Source: Streptomyces plumbidurans (GTDB lineage: Bacteria; Actinomycetota; Actinomycetes; Streptomycetales; Streptomycetaceae). From it: DNA of 64,000 nt. The stretch covers positions 79,761 through 143,760 of the forward strand of contig NZ_JAFJSY010000028.1 in NCBI RefSeq assembly GCF_019857225.1. The letters are read 5' to 3'. Numbering within the stretch: the stretch's first letter is position 1; the number at the start of each line of letters is the position of its first letter. A model generated the notes under the pieces. That model was not told the DNA's origin, ran no database searches, and worked only from the letters and a program-made list of their open reading frames with translations. Positions 50,303-58,612 of the stretch are shown one piece after another. The position numbers were made by a program, and so were the translations under genes.

Positions 50303-51499
50303 ATGACAGCTATGACCCCCGGCTCGAACATCCCTCTTCCCACCGCCCGCGTGACGGTGGACGTCGCCGCCCCGGTGCGGCTCGACGTATCGGGCCTGCT
50401 GCTCACCGGCGACGGCAAGGTGCGCTCCGACGACGACTTCATCTTCTACAACCAGCCGAGCGGCCCCGGCGTGACCCACCGCTCGGGCGGGGGTACGGCG
50501 CCCGACGCGATCGTCGTCGACACCGCCGCCGTCCCCGCGGGCATCGAGAAGATCGTGGTGACCGCCAGCCCCGACGCCCAGGGCCAGACCTTCCAGGGCA
50601 TCGAACCGACCGCCACGATCCGCAGCGCGGACGACAACGGCGTCCTGGCCACGTTCACACCCCCGCAGCTCGGAGCGGAGACGGCCCTGGTGGTCGTCGA
50701 GATCTATCTGCGAAACGGCCAGTGGAAGGCCCGCGCGGTCGGCCAGGGATACGCCAACGGGCTGGCGGGCATCGCCACGGACTTCGGGGTCACGGTCGAG
50801 GAACCCGCCGCGGCACCCGCCCCCGTGGCACCGCCGCAGACCCCGGTGGCCCCGCCCATGTCGACCACGCCGCCGCCTCCGCAGGCCCCGCCGGCCGCCG
50901 CGGCCCCCACTCCCGGCGCCGGAAAGATCAACCTCGACAAGGGCCGCGTCAGCCTGCAGAAGAACCAGACCGTGTCCCTGGTCAAGGGCGGCCGCCCGCT
51001 GCTCAGCCAGGTCAAGATGGGCCTGGGCTGGGAACCGGCCTACGGTGGCAAGGACATCGACCTGGACGCCTCGGTCATCGCCTTCGGCCCGCAGCGCAAC
51101 CACATCGACAGCTGCTACTTCGGCAAGCTGTCCATCCTGAACGGCGCCATCAAGCACTCCGGGGACAACCTCACGGGCGAGGGCGGTGGCGACGACGAGG
51201 TGATCGCGGTCGACCTCGGCCGTATCCCGCCGGAGGCGACGGGCCTGGTCTTCACCGTGAACTCCTTCTCCGGGCAGAAGTTCACCGAGGTCGCCAAGGC
51301 CTACTGCCGCCTCCTGGACGCCGCCACCGGCGAGGAACTCGTCCGCTTCGACCTCACCAACGCCGAGGCCCAGACGGGCGTGATGATGGCGAAACTGATC
51401 CGCCAGTTCTCCGGTGAGTGGGAGATGACCGCGATGGGCGACTTCGTCAAGGCCCGCACGGTCCGCAACATGGTCAAGCCGGCCGCACAGACCCTCTAG
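50303..51499 (+). CDS. Double TerD-domain protein with Pro/Ala linker
   Basis: A 398-aa tellurium-resistance (TerD) family protein. An N-terminal TerD-like domain (about 15-165; SDDDFIFYNQPSGPGVTHR, then QGQTFQGIEPTATI) is joined by a Pro/Ala linker (about 166-205) to a second TerD domain (206-398). That domain has SLVKGGRPLLSQVKMGLGWEP and KDIDLDASVIAFG, the calcium-binding type motif. TerD proteins act in stress responses and membrane-associated complexes. It stands alone, without terB or terC nearby. Confidence 0.85.
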   Translation: MTAMTPGSNIPLPTARVTVDVAAPVRLDVSGLLLTGDGKVRSDDDFIFYNQPSGPGVTHRSGGGTAPDAIVVDTAAVPAGIEKIVVTASPDAQGQTFQGIEPTATIRSADDNGVLATFTPPQLGAETALVVVEIYLRNGQWKARAVGQGYANGLAGIATDFGVTVEEPAAAPAPVAPPQTPVAPPMSTTPPPPQAPPAAAAPTPGAGKINLDKGRVSLQKNQTVSLVKGGRPLLSQVKMGLGWEPAYGGKDIDLDASVIAFGPQRNHIDSCYFGKLSILNGAIKHSGDNLTGEGGGDDEVIAVDLGRIPPEATGLVFTVNSFSGQKFTEVAKAYCRLLDAATGEELVRFDLTNAEAQTGVMMAKLIRQFSGEWEMTAMGDFVKARTVRNMVKPAAQTL

Positions 51500-51520
51500 C
51501 CGACCACGACCACGCCCGCA

Positions 51521-51558
51521 GCCCCTCCGCCCGGAGCGACCGACACCGGCGGAGGGGC
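51521..51558. terminator. Bidirectional terminator between terD-like and acdS
   Basis: GCCCCTCCGCC (51521-51531) and GGCGGAGGGGC (51548-51558) pair perfectly around a 16-nt loop, between two convergent genes. Confidence 0.85.
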
Positions 51559-51578
51559 CACGTCCCTGGGCAGTACGC

Positions 51579-52595
51579 CTAGAACAGCGCGCTGTAGGCG
51601 TTGAGCGCGGGCTGGCCGCCCAGGTGGGCATAGAGCACCGTGGAGTCCGGGCCGATCTCGCCGCGCTCGACCAGGTCGACCATCCCGGCCATCGACTTCC
51701 CCTCGTACACCGGGTCGGTGACCATCCCCTCGGTCCGCGCGGCCAGCCGCATCGCCGCCAGCGTGGTCTCGTCCGGGATGCCGTAGACCCCGGCGTGATA
51801 GCGCTCGTCCAGCTCGACGTCCGCCTCGGTCGGCTCACGCCGCACCCCGATGAGCCGGGCGGTGTTCCGGGCGATCCGCACGATCTGCTCGCGGGTGGCG
51901 GCGGGCTTCGCCGAGGCGTCGATGCCGATCACCCGGCGCGGCCGCCCGCCCGCCTCCTCCAGCGCGGCGAACCCGGCGACCATGCCCGCCTGGGTGGAGC
52001 CGGTCACCGAACACACCACCACCGTGTCGAAGAAGACCCCCAACTCCCGCTCCTGCTCAGCGACTTCGTACGCCCACCCGGCGAAGCCGAGGCCGCCGAG
52101 CGGATGGTCGGAGGCGCCGGCCGGGATGGCGTACGGCGTGCCGCCCGCCTCCGAGACGTCCCTGAGCGCCTGCTCCCAGCTCTCCTTGACGCCGATGCCG
52201 AACCCGGCCTGCACCAGGCGCACATCGGCCCCGGCCAGCCGGCTGAGCAGAATGTTGCCCACCTTGTCGTACACGGAGTCCGGCCAGTCCACCCAACTCT
52301 CCTGCACCAGCACGCACTTGAGCCCGGCGCGGGCGGCGACGGCCGCGACCTGACGGGTGTGGTTGGACTGCACCCCGCCGATGGAGACGAGCGTGTCGCA
52401 GCCCTTGGCGAGCGCGTCGGCGACCAGGTACTCCAGCTTGCGGGTCTTGTTCCCGCCGTAGGCGATACCGGAGTTGCAGTCCTCCCGCTTGGCCCAGAGC
52501 GAGGCACCGCCGAGCCGCGCGGTCAGCCGCTCCAGCGGGTGCACCGGCGAGGGTCCGAAGAGGAGGGGGTAACGCTCGTACGAGGAAAGGGACAT
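51579..52595 (-). CDS. acdS: 1-aminocyclopropane-1-carboxylate deaminase
   Basis: A 338-aa PLP fold-type II enzyme that opens the ring of ACC to 2-oxobutyrate and ammonia. K50 is in GGNKTRKLEY and S77 in GVQSNHTR. The residues that separate true ACC deaminase from D-cysteine desulfhydrase are present: E298 (VYEGKS) and L325 (LYAHLGG), equal to E295 and L322 of the Pseudomonas enzyme. By consuming the ethylene precursor it can lower plant stress ethylene. It lies 20 bp after the GntR gene. Confidence 0.93.
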   Translation of the reverse strand: MSLSSYERYPLLFGPSPVHPLERLTARLGGASLWAKREDCNSGIAYGGNKTRKLEYLVADALAKGCDTLVSIGGVQSNHTRQVAAVAARAGLKCVLVQESWVDWPDSVYDKVGNILLSRLAGADVRLVQAGFGIGVKESWEQALRDVSEAGGTPYAIPAGASDHPLGGLGFAGWAYEVAEQERELGVFFDTVVVCSVTGSTQAGMVAGFAALEEAGGRPRRVIGIDASAKPAATREQIVRIARNTARLIGVRREPTEADVELDERYHAGVYGIPDETTLAAMRLAARTEGMVTDPVYEGKSMAGMVDLVERGEIGPDSTVLYAHLGGQPALNAYSALF

Positions 52596-52615
52596 GAGTC
52601 CTCCCGGGGTCGGGA

Positions 52616-53260
52616 TCAGTCGCCGTCGGCGAGGTCGGTGAGGGTGCGCCAGATCTCCGCGGTGACACGGACCGCCCCCTCCACGTCACCGGCCGCACAG
52701 GCGTCGATCAGCCGATCGTGCAGCCCGGCCGAACGGCAGGAGCTCTCGCCGAAGCGCCGTCGCTCCAGCCGGCGGATGAGGGGGGTGTAGCGGGCGATGG
52801 TGGCGGCCGCCGCGCCGTTGCCCGCGGCCTCGACGAGGACGTCGTGCAGTGCGTCGTCGGCGCGCAGGGCACCGTCGACGTCCCCCGCGCCGACGGCCGC
52901 GGCGAAGCGCTCGTTGGCCGTGCGCATCGCACCCACACCCTCGGCGGACAGCCGGGGCACCCCGGTCCGTGCGACCAGCTCGTGCAGCGCGCCGACCACG
53001 GCCGCCGCGTCCCGTACGTCGGCGGTGACCAGCGGGGTGACGCGGGTGTAGCTCTGCGGCTTGCTCTCCAGCAGCCCCTCGTCCACCAGCCGCGAGAACG
53101 CCTGCCGCACCGGCGCCCGGGACAACCCGAGCCGCTCGGCGAGCTCACCGTCCCGCACCACCGCACCGGGCGCGAGCTCCCCGGCGACGATGGCGTCACG
53201 GATCACCTCGTAGGCCCGGTCGCGGAGGAGGGTGCGTTGGACGGGTCGAATGGCCTCCAT
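52616..53260 (-). CDS. GntR-family regulator (FCD domain) next to acdS
   Basis: A 214-aa repressor. The winged helix is YEVIRDAIVAGELAPGAVV with GLSRAPVRQAFSRLVDEGLLE. A C-terminal FCD helical domain follows. It is the upstream member of a two-gene unit with ACC deaminase, so it is the likely local regulator. A 17-bp imperfect palindrome (TGAAATGTTAGATGTCA, 53265-53281) lies just before its start. Confidence 0.88.
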   Translation of the reverse strand: MEAIRPVQRTLLRDRAYEVIRDAIVAGELAPGAVVRDGELAERLGLSRAPVRQAFSRLVDEGLLESKPQSYTRVTPLVTADVRDAAAVVGALHELVARTGVPRLSAEGVGAMRTANERFAAAVGAGDVDGALRADDALHDVLVEAAGNGAAAATIARYTPLIRRLERRRFGESSCRSAGLHDRLIDACAAGDVEGAVRVTAEIWRTLTDLADGD

Positions 53261-53264
53261 GAAT

Positions 53265-53281
53265 TGAAATGTTAGATGTCA
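53265..53281. promoter_or_regulatory. Operator candidate upstream of GntR-acdS
   Basis: TGAAATGTTAGATGTCA is an imperfect dyad (TGANAT...ATNTCA) in an AT-rich patch 5 bp upstream of the GntR start, placed to allow autorepression. Confidence 0.5.
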
Positions 53282-53306
53282 GCCGTACCGGCGGGCAAGG
53301 GTGCGC

Positions 53307-54890
53307 TCAGGCCGCCCAGGGCCAGTCGGCGTCCCGGGCCGCCTCCAGCAGCGGCACCATGCGGAAGGCCGCGTCCGAGAGCCCTCCGAAGGTGTGCCGG
53401 TTCGCCTTGCCCGACGGGCCGTGGCCCGCCAGGTGACCGGCGAGGTTCCAGGTGTAGACCGGAACCCGCGCGGGGACCTGCTCGGTCGGGTCGCCGTGGT
53501 GGCTGTAGTGGTACTGCTCGTCGGTGACGATCAGCACCCGGTCGTGCCCGCGGTAGTGCGCGCGCACCGCGCCGGTCGTGTCGGTGCCGCCCAGGTCGCC
53601 GAAGCGGTCGAGGATCCGCAGCACGGACTCGCCCTTGCGGTACGGGATCCGGTTGCTGGTGGAGCCGAACTCGACGAGGTCCGCCTTTGCCGCCCGCAGC
53701 GCGAGCGCCGCGCCGAAGACCGCCGCCGCGTCGGCCCGGGTCAGCTCCGAGCGGTCGGACATCCGCGAGTAGAACATCGAGCCCGAACGGTCCACGAGGA
53801 CCAGCGTCCGGCCGGGCAGCGCCGGCACATTGGCCAGCGAGTGACCGAGCGCCTGCTCCAGCGGGTACGACCAGCGCAGCGAGGGCGCGTGCCGGTACGC
53901 GGCGAGGTACCGGAAGGGGAACTGCCGCGAGCGCGCGACCTCCGCCGGGTCGCTGATCTTCGCCGCGACCCGTGCCGCGACCTCGTCGGACACACCGGCC
54001 TCGTCGAAATTGCGCAGGTTACGGGTCAAGGCCATGGCCCCCATGGATGGGATGACCGCCTCCCACGCCGCCCGGTCCATCGGCCCCTGCAGCCACCCGG
54101 CCAGCGCCTCCCAGGTCATCCCGGCGGCGGCCAGCCGCTCGGCGCCGTCCTCGGACGTCACCACCGCGCGCCGCTCCGCCGGCGGCACCGCCATGAGCGC
54201 GCGGTGCGCGGCGAGCACACGGCTCGACGCGGGCGGCACCGCGGTGTCCGGGTTGTGCCTGCGGTCCAGGGCGTACTGGAACAGCTCGCCCTGCCACGGC
54301 TTGTCCGGGTCCGGGGCCGCGTGCACCAGGTTGAGGATGTCGCCGAAGCGGTAGCCCTTGGACGCGGTGTCGTACTTCAGCAGCGATGTCCCGCTGTAGA
54401 GGCGGCGCACGGCGTCGGCGATCCCCCGCTTGACGGGCTTGGGGACGCTGCGGCCGTACATCGCCGTCCAGTACCCGAGCAGTTCGCCGGGCTCGTCGGG
54501 GCGCCGCAGCACCGAGGCCACGACCTGCCGGTTCGACGGCCCGTCCGTCGCACCCGCGTCGAGGCGTGCCTTCACGTACTCCGCGGCGCCCACGATCGAG
54601 GCCGTACGGAGATTGCCCTCGCCGCGCAGCCAGCGGAGCAGGCCGGCGGTCCAGTCCGGGTCCTCGACGGCGAGCGCGCGCACGAGCCGCGCGAAGCGGT
54701 CGTCCCGGTCGTCGCCGGTCTCGTAAAAGGTGTGCTGCGACACGAGATTGGAGACCGCGAGAAGAAAAAGCTCGGAACGCGTGTCCCGCTCACGGCCGCG
54801 GCCGCCCTCGTACGTACGGAGCACTCGGCCCGTGGAGGTGACCCGCGAAACGGGCTGCGCCTTCGCGCCCTTGCGGTTGAATCGCGTCAT
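53307..54890 (-). CDS. rsr: Ro60-like TROVE/vWA RNA-binding protein (Rsr)
   Basis: A 527-aa bacterial Ro60 orthologue. The TROVE HEAT-repeat ring covers roughly residues 20-350 (TRSELFLLAVSNLVSQHTFYE, LRTASIVGAAEYVKARL, GYWTAMYGRSVPKPVKRGI, then LKYDTASKGYRFGDILNLVH). The vWA domain follows with the MIDAS motif D367-R-S369-G-S371 and later GGTDTT and VTDEQ. Ro60 rings bind Y RNAs outside and the ends of misfolded RNAs inside. Start at 54890 has GGGGGAA upstream. A Y RNA-like sequence lies 200 bp upstream on the same strand and was wrongly joined in the long open frame. Confidence 0.92.
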   Translation of the reverse strand: MTRFNRKGAKAQPVSRVTSTGRVLRTYEGGRGRERDTRSELFLLAVSNLVSQHTFYETGDDRDDRFARLVRALAVEDPDWTAGLLRWLRGEGNLRTASIVGAAEYVKARLDAGATDGPSNRQVVASVLRRPDEPGELLGYWTAMYGRSVPKPVKRGIADAVRRLYSGTSLLKYDTASKGYRFGDILNLVHAAPDPDKPWQGELFQYALDRRHNPDTAVPPASSRVLAAHRALMAVPPAERRAVVTSEDGAERLAAAGMTWEALAGWLQGPMDRAAWEAVIPSMGAMALTRNLRNFDEAGVSDEVAARVAAKISDPAEVARSRQFPFRYLAAYRHAPSLRWSYPLEQALGHSLANVPALPGRTLVLVDRSGSMFYSRMSDRSELTRADAAAVFGAALALRAAKADLVEFGSTSNRIPYRKGESVLRILDRFGDLGGTDTTGAVRAHYRGHDRVLIVTDEQYHYSHHGDPTEQVPARVPVYTWNLAGHLAGHGPSGKANRHTFGGLSDAAFRMVPLLEAARDADWPWAA

Positions 54891-55088
54891 GGTGAATTCC
54901 CCCGAATTCATTGCTGTTTCGGAGGGAGGCGCAGCAAAAGGAAGGTGCCCGGAATCGAGAGCAAGCCCGCACTCCGGACACACACCATGAACTGCGCCTC
55001 CCGAGATCAAGTCGGCGGCGGCATCGGATTCTTGTTGCGAAAGAAGTAGCCGCGGCCCGCGCACCGGGAGGTGCATGGAGTTGTAGGT

Positions 55089-55226
55089 GTCCAGAGATCG
55101 AAGTCGGCGGAACCGACGTAGGTGCTCTAACCCCTGAGCTACACCGGCGAGTTGTACCGGTGGCGGGATTCGAACCCGCGGCCGCCCCATTATCAGTGGA
55201 AGTAGGTCCTGCCTTCGCACCTGGAC
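55089..55226 (-). ncRNA. yrlA: Y RNA with permuted tRNA-like domain (YrlA-like)
   Basis: Reading the minus strand, GTCCAG (55226-55221) pairs with CTGGAC (55094-55089). An internal loop GTG/ATCT follows, then CGAAG (55217-55213) with CTTCG (55103-55099). This is the stem/internal-loop layout of Ro-binding Y RNAs. Inside is a tRNA mimic in permuted order: T arm GCGGG-TTCGAAT-CCCGC (55179-55163), acceptor strands CACCGG and CCGGTG closed by a 9-nt loop (55162-55142), then D arm TAGCTCAGGGGTTAGAGC. It is 199 bp upstream of the Ro60 gene. Exact ends are inferred from pairing and probably extend a few bases. Confidence 0.88.
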
Positions 55227-55276
55227 GTTGCCCACTCTAGGAGGCGGACCGCGGAACTCGCGAACCAATTAACGCG

Positions 55277-56719
55277 TCAACGCTTCTGACGCTTCCACGG
55301 CCCCGTGATGGCCAGCATGATCCCCGGGGTCTGGATGTTGGCGTACAGGGTCTTTCCATCGGGTGAGAAGGTGACGCCGGTGAACTCGCTGTACTCGGGC
55401 TCCGATTCGGTGCCGAGGTTCAGTTCGTTGCGGGCGATGGGGTAGGTGCGGCCGCTGTCGGTGGCGCCGAACAGGTGTTGCAGGCCCTCGCCGTCCTCGG
55501 CGATGACCAGGCCGCCGTACGGGGAGACGGTGATGTTGTCCGGGCCGTCGAAGTTGCCCTCCTTCGACGGGTCCGGGTTGACGCCGATGAGGACCTTCAG
55601 GGTCAGGGTGCGGCGCCCCGGGTCGTAGAACCAGACGGCGCCGTCGTGCTGGACGGGGCTCTCGTCACGGGCGTAGGAGGAGACGACGTAGGTGCCGCCG
55701 TCGGCCCACCACATGCCCTCCAGCTTGCGGGCGCGGGTGACCTGGCCCGCGGTGAACTGCTTGCGGACGGAGGTGGTCTTCGCGTCGCGGTCGGGGACGT
55801 CCACCCAGTCGACGCCGTAGACCGTGCCGATCCTCGTGGCGCGGGAGAGGTCGTCGACGAACTTGCCGCCGGAGTCGAAGCACTTGAAGGCCTGGAGTAC
55901 GCCCGCGTCGTCGGCGAGGGTGCGCAGCCTGCCGCGGCCGTGGTGGAAGTGCTCGGGCGGGGTCCAGCGGTAGAGCAGGCCGTTGGGGCCGGACGCGTCC
56001 TCGGTGAGGTAGAGGTGGCCGCGCTTGGGATCGACGACGACGGCCTCGTGGGCGTAACGGCCCAGCGCCTTGATGGGCTTGGGGTTGCGGTTGGCGCGGC
56101 GGTCGGCGGGGTCGACCTCGAAGACGTAGCCGTGGTCCTTGGTGAAGCCGTTGGTGCCGGCCTTGTCCTCGGTCTCCTCGCAGGTCAGCCAGGTGCCCCA
56201 AGGGGTGTTGCCGCCCGCGCAGTTGGTGGCGGTGCCGGCGATGCCGACCCACTCGGCCACGTGGTCGCGGCGGACCTCGACGACCGTGCAGCCGCCGGCC
56301 GCGGCGGGGTCGTAGACGAGGCCCTCGGTGAGCGGGACCGGGTGGGGCCAGTCGGCGCGGGGGCCGGCCAGCTCGTGGTTGTTGACCAGGAGGGTGGCGC
56401 CGCGGGGGCCGTCGAAGGTGGAGGTGCCGTCGTGGTTGGAGGGAGTGAACTCGCCCGACTCCAGCTTGGTCCTGCCGCTGTAGGTGATGATGCGGTACTT
56501 GAACCCGGCGGGCAGGGCGAGGATGCCGTCCGGGTCGGGCAGCAGCGGGCCGTAGCCGACCCCGACGTGGCCGTGTCCCGGCCTGCCGTCGGCACTCTCG
56601 GTGTCCGTGGACGCAAGGGCGTTGGGGGCGGTGGCGAGAGCGCCGACGCTGCCCGCCAGAGCTACCCCGGCACCGGTGACCGCGGTTTTTCTGGCGAAGT
56701 CCCTGCGGGTGAGCGACAT
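55277..56719 (-). CDS. PhoX-family (DUF839) alkaline phosphatase
   Basis: A 480-aa exported phosphatase. Tat signal LTRRDFARKTAVTGAGVALAG. PhoX blocks are STFDGPRGATLLVNNHELAGP, TNCAGGNTPWGTWLTCEE, RYAHEAVVVDP and NFDGPDNITVSPYGGLVIAEDG, which carry ligands for the calcium/iron cofactor. It releases phosphate from organic phosphomonoesters outside the cell. The ATG at 56719 follows AGGAGA. A PHO-box-like direct repeat lies upstream, as expected for a phosphate-starvation gene. Confidence 0.88.
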   Translation of the reverse strand: MSLTRRDFARKTAVTGAGVALAGSVGALATAPNALASTDTESADGRPGHGHVGVGYGPLLPDPDGILALPAGFKYRIITYSGRTKLESGEFTPSNHDGTSTFDGPRGATLLVNNHELAGPRADWPHPVPLTEGLVYDPAAAGGCTVVEVRRDHVAEWVGIAGTATNCAGGNTPWGTWLTCEETEDKAGTNGFTKDHGYVFEVDPADRRANRNPKPIKALGRYAHEAVVVDPKRGHLYLTEDASGPNGLLYRWTPPEHFHHGRGRLRTLADDAGVLQAFKCFDSGGKFVDDLSRATRIGTVYGVDWVDVPDRDAKTTSVRKQFTAGQVTRARKLEGMWWADGGTYVVSSYARDESPVQHDGAVWFYDPGRRTLTLKVLIGVNPDPSKEGNFDGPDNITVSPYGGLVIAEDGEGLQHLFGATDSGRTYPIARNELNLGTESEPEYSEFTGVTFSPDGKTLYANIQTPGIMLAITGPWKRQKR

Positions 56720-56787
56720 GGTGTCTCCTGAGACGGTGGGTGTGCCGTGGAGGGTGGCGGACCTCGGTTCGGCGCCACCGTCCCGCC

Positions 56788-56809
56788 CACGCCTGAACGG
56801 AGCTTGAAC
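56788..56809 (-). promoter_or_regulatory. PHO box upstream of phoX-like gene
   Basis: Minus strand: two abutting 11-nt direct repeat units, GTTCAAGCTCC (56809-56799) and GTTCAGGCGTG (56798-56788), the spacing and GTTCA core of PhoP boxes in streptomycetes. A weaker third unit precedes them. Confidence 0.65.
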
Positions 56810-56891
56810 GCAGGGCGACACTTGCGGACCTGGTTCCATGAATCCGTAGGCAGGACCCCACGGAAACTTAAAACCCGCCCCGCGAAAACTT

Positions 56892-58334
56892 TCAACCCCC
56901 GTGCTGCGACCGCGCTTTGAACGCCGCCTTTCGGGCCTCCTTCGCGATGCGTTTGTCGGGGTGGAGGCGGCCCATGGCTTCCAGGACGTCTGCTGTGGCG
57001 GGGTGGTCGACTCGCCAGGCCGCGTCGAAGAAGCCGCCGTGCTGGGCGGCCAGGCCCTGTACCAGGGCGCGCAGTTCCTCGGAGTTGCCCTCGGCGGCCA
57101 GTTGGGCGGCGATGGTGTCGATGGTCAGCCAGAAGATCATCGCTTCGGAGGGTGCCGGTACGTCGGCCGCTCCGTGCTCGGTCAGCCAGACGCGGGCGAG
57201 TCCGCCCAGTTCGGCGTCGTCGAGGACCTCGCGCAGCGCGGGCTCGGCCTCGGTGCCGACGAGGGAGAGCGCCTGCTGGCAGCGCAGCCGGCGCAGCGGC
57301 GCCCCGCCGTCCGCACCCCGGGCCGCGGCGAGCAACTCCCGTGCGGCGGCGAGGGGTTCGCGGCGCGCCATCCACAGTTCGGTCTCGGCCTGCGCCGCCC
57401 GCTGGGGGAACGTCGCCGTCCCGTCGAGCAGGACGTCGGCCCCCTTGTCCGCGAGGTCGCCGACCGCGGGCGCAGCGAAGCCTGCCTCCAGCAGCCGGGA
57501 GCGCAACCCGTACAGGCCGAGGGGGGTCAGCCGCACCATGCCGTAGCGCGCGACGTCGGTGTCGTCCGGGGGCGTGAGGTCCTCGGCGGTGTTGTCGGCG
57601 TCCGCCATCAGCGCCTCGTCGACCGGCTGGAACTCCACGAGCCCCGCCGGTTCCAGCAGCCGGAACTGGTCGTCGAGCCGCATCATGGCGTCCGACACCT
57701 GTTCAAGAACGTCGTTGGTGGGCTCGCCCATGTCGCTGGGCACGAGCATCGAGGCGGCGAGGGCCGGCAGCGGCACGGGCGCGTCCCCGGGTCCGTCCTC
57801 GCTGACGGTGAGCAGGTACAGGTTGCCGAGGACGCCGTCGAGGAACTCGGCCTCCCCCTCCGGGTCCCACTCCAGCCGGGACAGGTCGACCTCGCCGCCC
57901 TCGTCCAGCGCGCCCTCCAGCCCTGCCAGCCCCTCCAGGTCGGGCACGCTCGCGTCGGCGAGCACCGTCTCCAGGGCCTCCAGCCAGACGGCCAGTACGT
58001 CGTGCGGTGAGCCCGAGGTGAGCAGCGCCAGATCCTCCCCGGCGGCGACGGTGCCCTCGTCCTCGTCGGTGACGTGGACGAGCCCCGTGTCCAGGGCGAC
58101 CCGCCATGCCTCGCTCGCGAGGGCCGCGGCGTCGTCGCCGCTCAGCCCGAGCACCTCGGCCGCGGCCGGCAGCTGCTCGTCGACGAGTCCGCCCCCGGCG
58201 TCCACCCGGGTCTCGGGACCGGCCCAGCGGGCGAGCCGCGCGGCGCGGGAGAGCAGCGGCGTGGACAACGCGTCCCGCGCCAGTTCCGCTTCGGGGTGCA
58301 GGCGCACCGGCGGCAGGGGGGAGCTGTCTGACAT
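56892..58334 (-). CDS. Conserved hypothetical 480-aa acidic protein
   Basis: I do not recognise a named domain. It is cytoplasmic (no signal or membrane span), strongly acidic and rich in Leu/Ala helices. Blocks include ALASEAWRVALDTGLVHVTD, VLAVWLEALETVLADASVP, DAMMRLDDQFRLLEPAGLVEF (a winged-helix-like stretch) and a C-terminal helical part with HPDKRIAKEARKAAFKARSQH. Such long helical proteins are common orphans in streptomycetes. It has GAGGAG before its ATG and stands as a single gene. Confidence 0.7.
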   Translation of the reverse strand: MSDSSPLPPVRLHPEAELARDALSTPLLSRAARLARWAGPETRVDAGGGLVDEQLPAAAEVLGLSGDDAAALASEAWRVALDTGLVHVTDEDEGTVAAGEDLALLTSGSPHDVLAVWLEALETVLADASVPDLEGLAGLEGALDEGGEVDLSRLEWDPEGEAEFLDGVLGNLYLLTVSEDGPGDAPVPLPALAASMLVPSDMGEPTNDVLEQVSDAMMRLDDQFRLLEPAGLVEFQPVDEALMADADNTAEDLTPPDDTDVARYGMVRLTPLGLYGLRSRLLEAGFAAPAVGDLADKGADVLLDGTATFPQRAAQAETELWMARREPLAAARELLAAARGADGGAPLRRLRCQQALSLVGTEAEPALREVLDDAELGGLARVWLTEHGAADVPAPSEAMIFWLTIDTIAAQLAAEGNSEELRALVQGLAAQHGGFFDAAWRVDHPATADVLEAMGRLHPDKRIAKEARKAAFKARSQHGG

Positions 58335-58474
58335 CGGCTGGTTCTCCTCGGGCGTGTCGTACCACTCAGCCGCTCAGCCTAGACGGGTTTCGCCCCATGC
58401 CGCCCGGTTCATCTCCCGGACAGCGTTCGTACATGGCCGAAACCTTGACAAGTGGCGTGACCTCGCAGGAGATT

Positions 58475-58526
58475 GACGCGCGTAGAAATCCGACGGACAC
58501 CTGTTCACCGAATTTCTACGCGCGTC
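58475..58526. promoter_or_regulatory. 15-bp perfect inverted repeat around GTTCACC
   Basis: GACGCGCGTAGAAAT (58475-58489) is exactly reverse-complementary to 58512-58526. The 22-bp spacer contains GTTCACC (58503-58509), the core of a PHO-box unit. It lies 87 bp upstream of the nuclease TTG. It could be a DNA operator or a leader hairpin. Confidence 0.6.
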
Positions 58527-58612
58527 GCCGCCGCCCCACCGGTCGCGGCCGCGAGACCGTCCACGCACCACCCTCGTCCCGGCACCCACGCACGTCCCCG
58601 GAGGGATTTCCG

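Noticed and set aside
55099..55180. An ordinary tRNA gene on the minus strand (T arm and D arm are both present)
   Set aside because: The arms are in the wrong order, there is no anticodon arm between them, and the acceptor strands are joined by a loop. This fits a Y RNA tRNA mimic, not a tRNA.
54891..55268. N-terminal extension of the Ro60 protein by an open frame of about 126 codons
   Set aside because: It runs through the structured RNA, has no family homology, and a good ribosome site precedes the ATG at 54890.
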